A stretch of DNA of 58,582 nucleotides from contig NC_049982.1 of NCBI RefSeq assembly GCF_000003815.2, positions 11,760,515 through 11,819,096 of the forward strand. Direction: 5' to 3'. Each line of letters opens with the position of its first letter. The first letter of the stretch is position 1. A program made the translations under genes and the position numbers. The notes under the pieces were generated by a model. The model had not been told where the DNA came from and searched no databases. It saw only the letters and a list, made by a program, of their open reading frames with translations. The DNA is from Branchiostoma floridae (Eukaryota; Chordata; Leptocardii; Amphioxiformes; Branchiostomatidae). This document shows positions 57,778-58,582 of the stretch, piece by piece.

Positions 57778-58582
57778 GTGAGTTCCTGAATAACTCTGAC
57801 ACTATTACCTGGTGTTAGTGGTGTATGTACTAGTTATCATAGCTCCTTGTTTCATTCAGAACATCAGCAATGTCTTAGATATACAGTCGGGATGGATGTC
57901 ATTATTTTTTAATGATCCACTTGTTTGTAGTAATTTTCAATCCATACATCCATTCAGAACAGCTCATATGTTTGCCCCGTCTATGTCAAACTTTTGACAC
58001 AAAGTGCAGAATTATAGTGGAGCTTCTTTGCACTATGACTATGATCCATCAAAATCCATTCTGCTCTATGTCAAATTGGCCAGCTTTGCATATACATGTA
58101 GTATATAGATTGTATTAATATAAGCTTTTTACCTTATATGTAGGGTAAAATACCCACATTAATTGCTGTCAGTTCTAGTCAAACACTGAAAATACATTTT
58201 ACAACACAGAAACTTTACAGGCCAGGTTTTTGGACATTCATGTGATTGTGTAACTTCATTTCCAGCAAAGAAAACTGCTGAATAGCCTGCCACACAGTCA
58301 TTTCCCGTGTATAATGAGACTTACTGACAGAATGATAGCTGCCATGATGTAAAGACGAAACCTTCCATAGTGTAAATAATGAAGATTTTTACTTTTGGGA
58401 TAGTGGTCTAGCATCTAATCCATCTTAGATAATGAGTTGGAGAACATTACTGTATCCCTGATCACAGACTCAAGGGAACCAATTACTAGTACCTGTACGT
58501 CTTTTTGTGACCTGTCTCTATTCCAGCACTGGCAACCGAATTTGAAAATATTGTTAAAGTTAGCAGAGCCTTGAGAAAAGGG
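57778..58582 (+). other. Start of NOA1 intron 2
   Basis: Begins with GTGAGT after exon 2. No further NOA1 exon (SPWPGTT-type or DTPG-encoding) is visible before the window ends. Confidence 0.6.

Overview
The window looks like a eukaryotic, metazoan nuclear draft contig: genes are split by GT-AG introns, there are five runs of N (four of exactly 100), SINEs and short inverted-repeat DNA elements are dense, and single-copy animal genes are present. Four genes belong to families that exist as one copy or as vertebrate paralogue pairs (PI4K2A/B, DEPDC1/1B, TCERG1, NOA1). The exon-intron structure, the miniature transposons and the recurrent TACATGTA-type words fit an amphioxus (Branchiostoma); the genus is an inference.

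Layout, left to right. 1-11978 has no exon I can support and is probably a long intron of TCERG1. 11979-14550 (minus) holds the first two coding exons of TCERG1 (transcription elongation/splicing regulator). Its start codon lies 388 bp from that of PI4K2 (plus, nine coding exons, 14939-37471), a type II phosphatidylinositol 4-kinase, so the two share a compact divergent promoter. PI4K2 introns carry a pogo-like element, SINEs and two inverted-repeat elements with perfect 9-bp target duplications. 37472-41289 is a tail-to-tail intergenic region. 41290-47057 (minus) is a complete 11-coding-exon DEPDC1 gene (667 aa) whose exon phases all agree. 48969-55521 (minus) is a secreted or single-pass membrane receptor-like gene with GCC2/GCC3 (ephrin-receptor-like) cysteine-rich repeats, which I cannot assign to a named gene. 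Its 3' part is interrupted by gaps. It is head-to-head (234 bp) with NOA1 (plus, 55756 to beyond 57777), a circularly permuted mitochondrial GTPase that runs toward the right edge.

The genes do not form one pathway; the organisation is ordinary for a compact chordate locus, and I saw no clearly new biological system. The items most worth checking are two apparent frame breaks in conserved genes (PI4K2 exon 1; NOA1 just after its P-loop), a splice donor copied four times in the receptor gene, the two divergent promoters, and a group of miniature elements with 9-bp target duplications.
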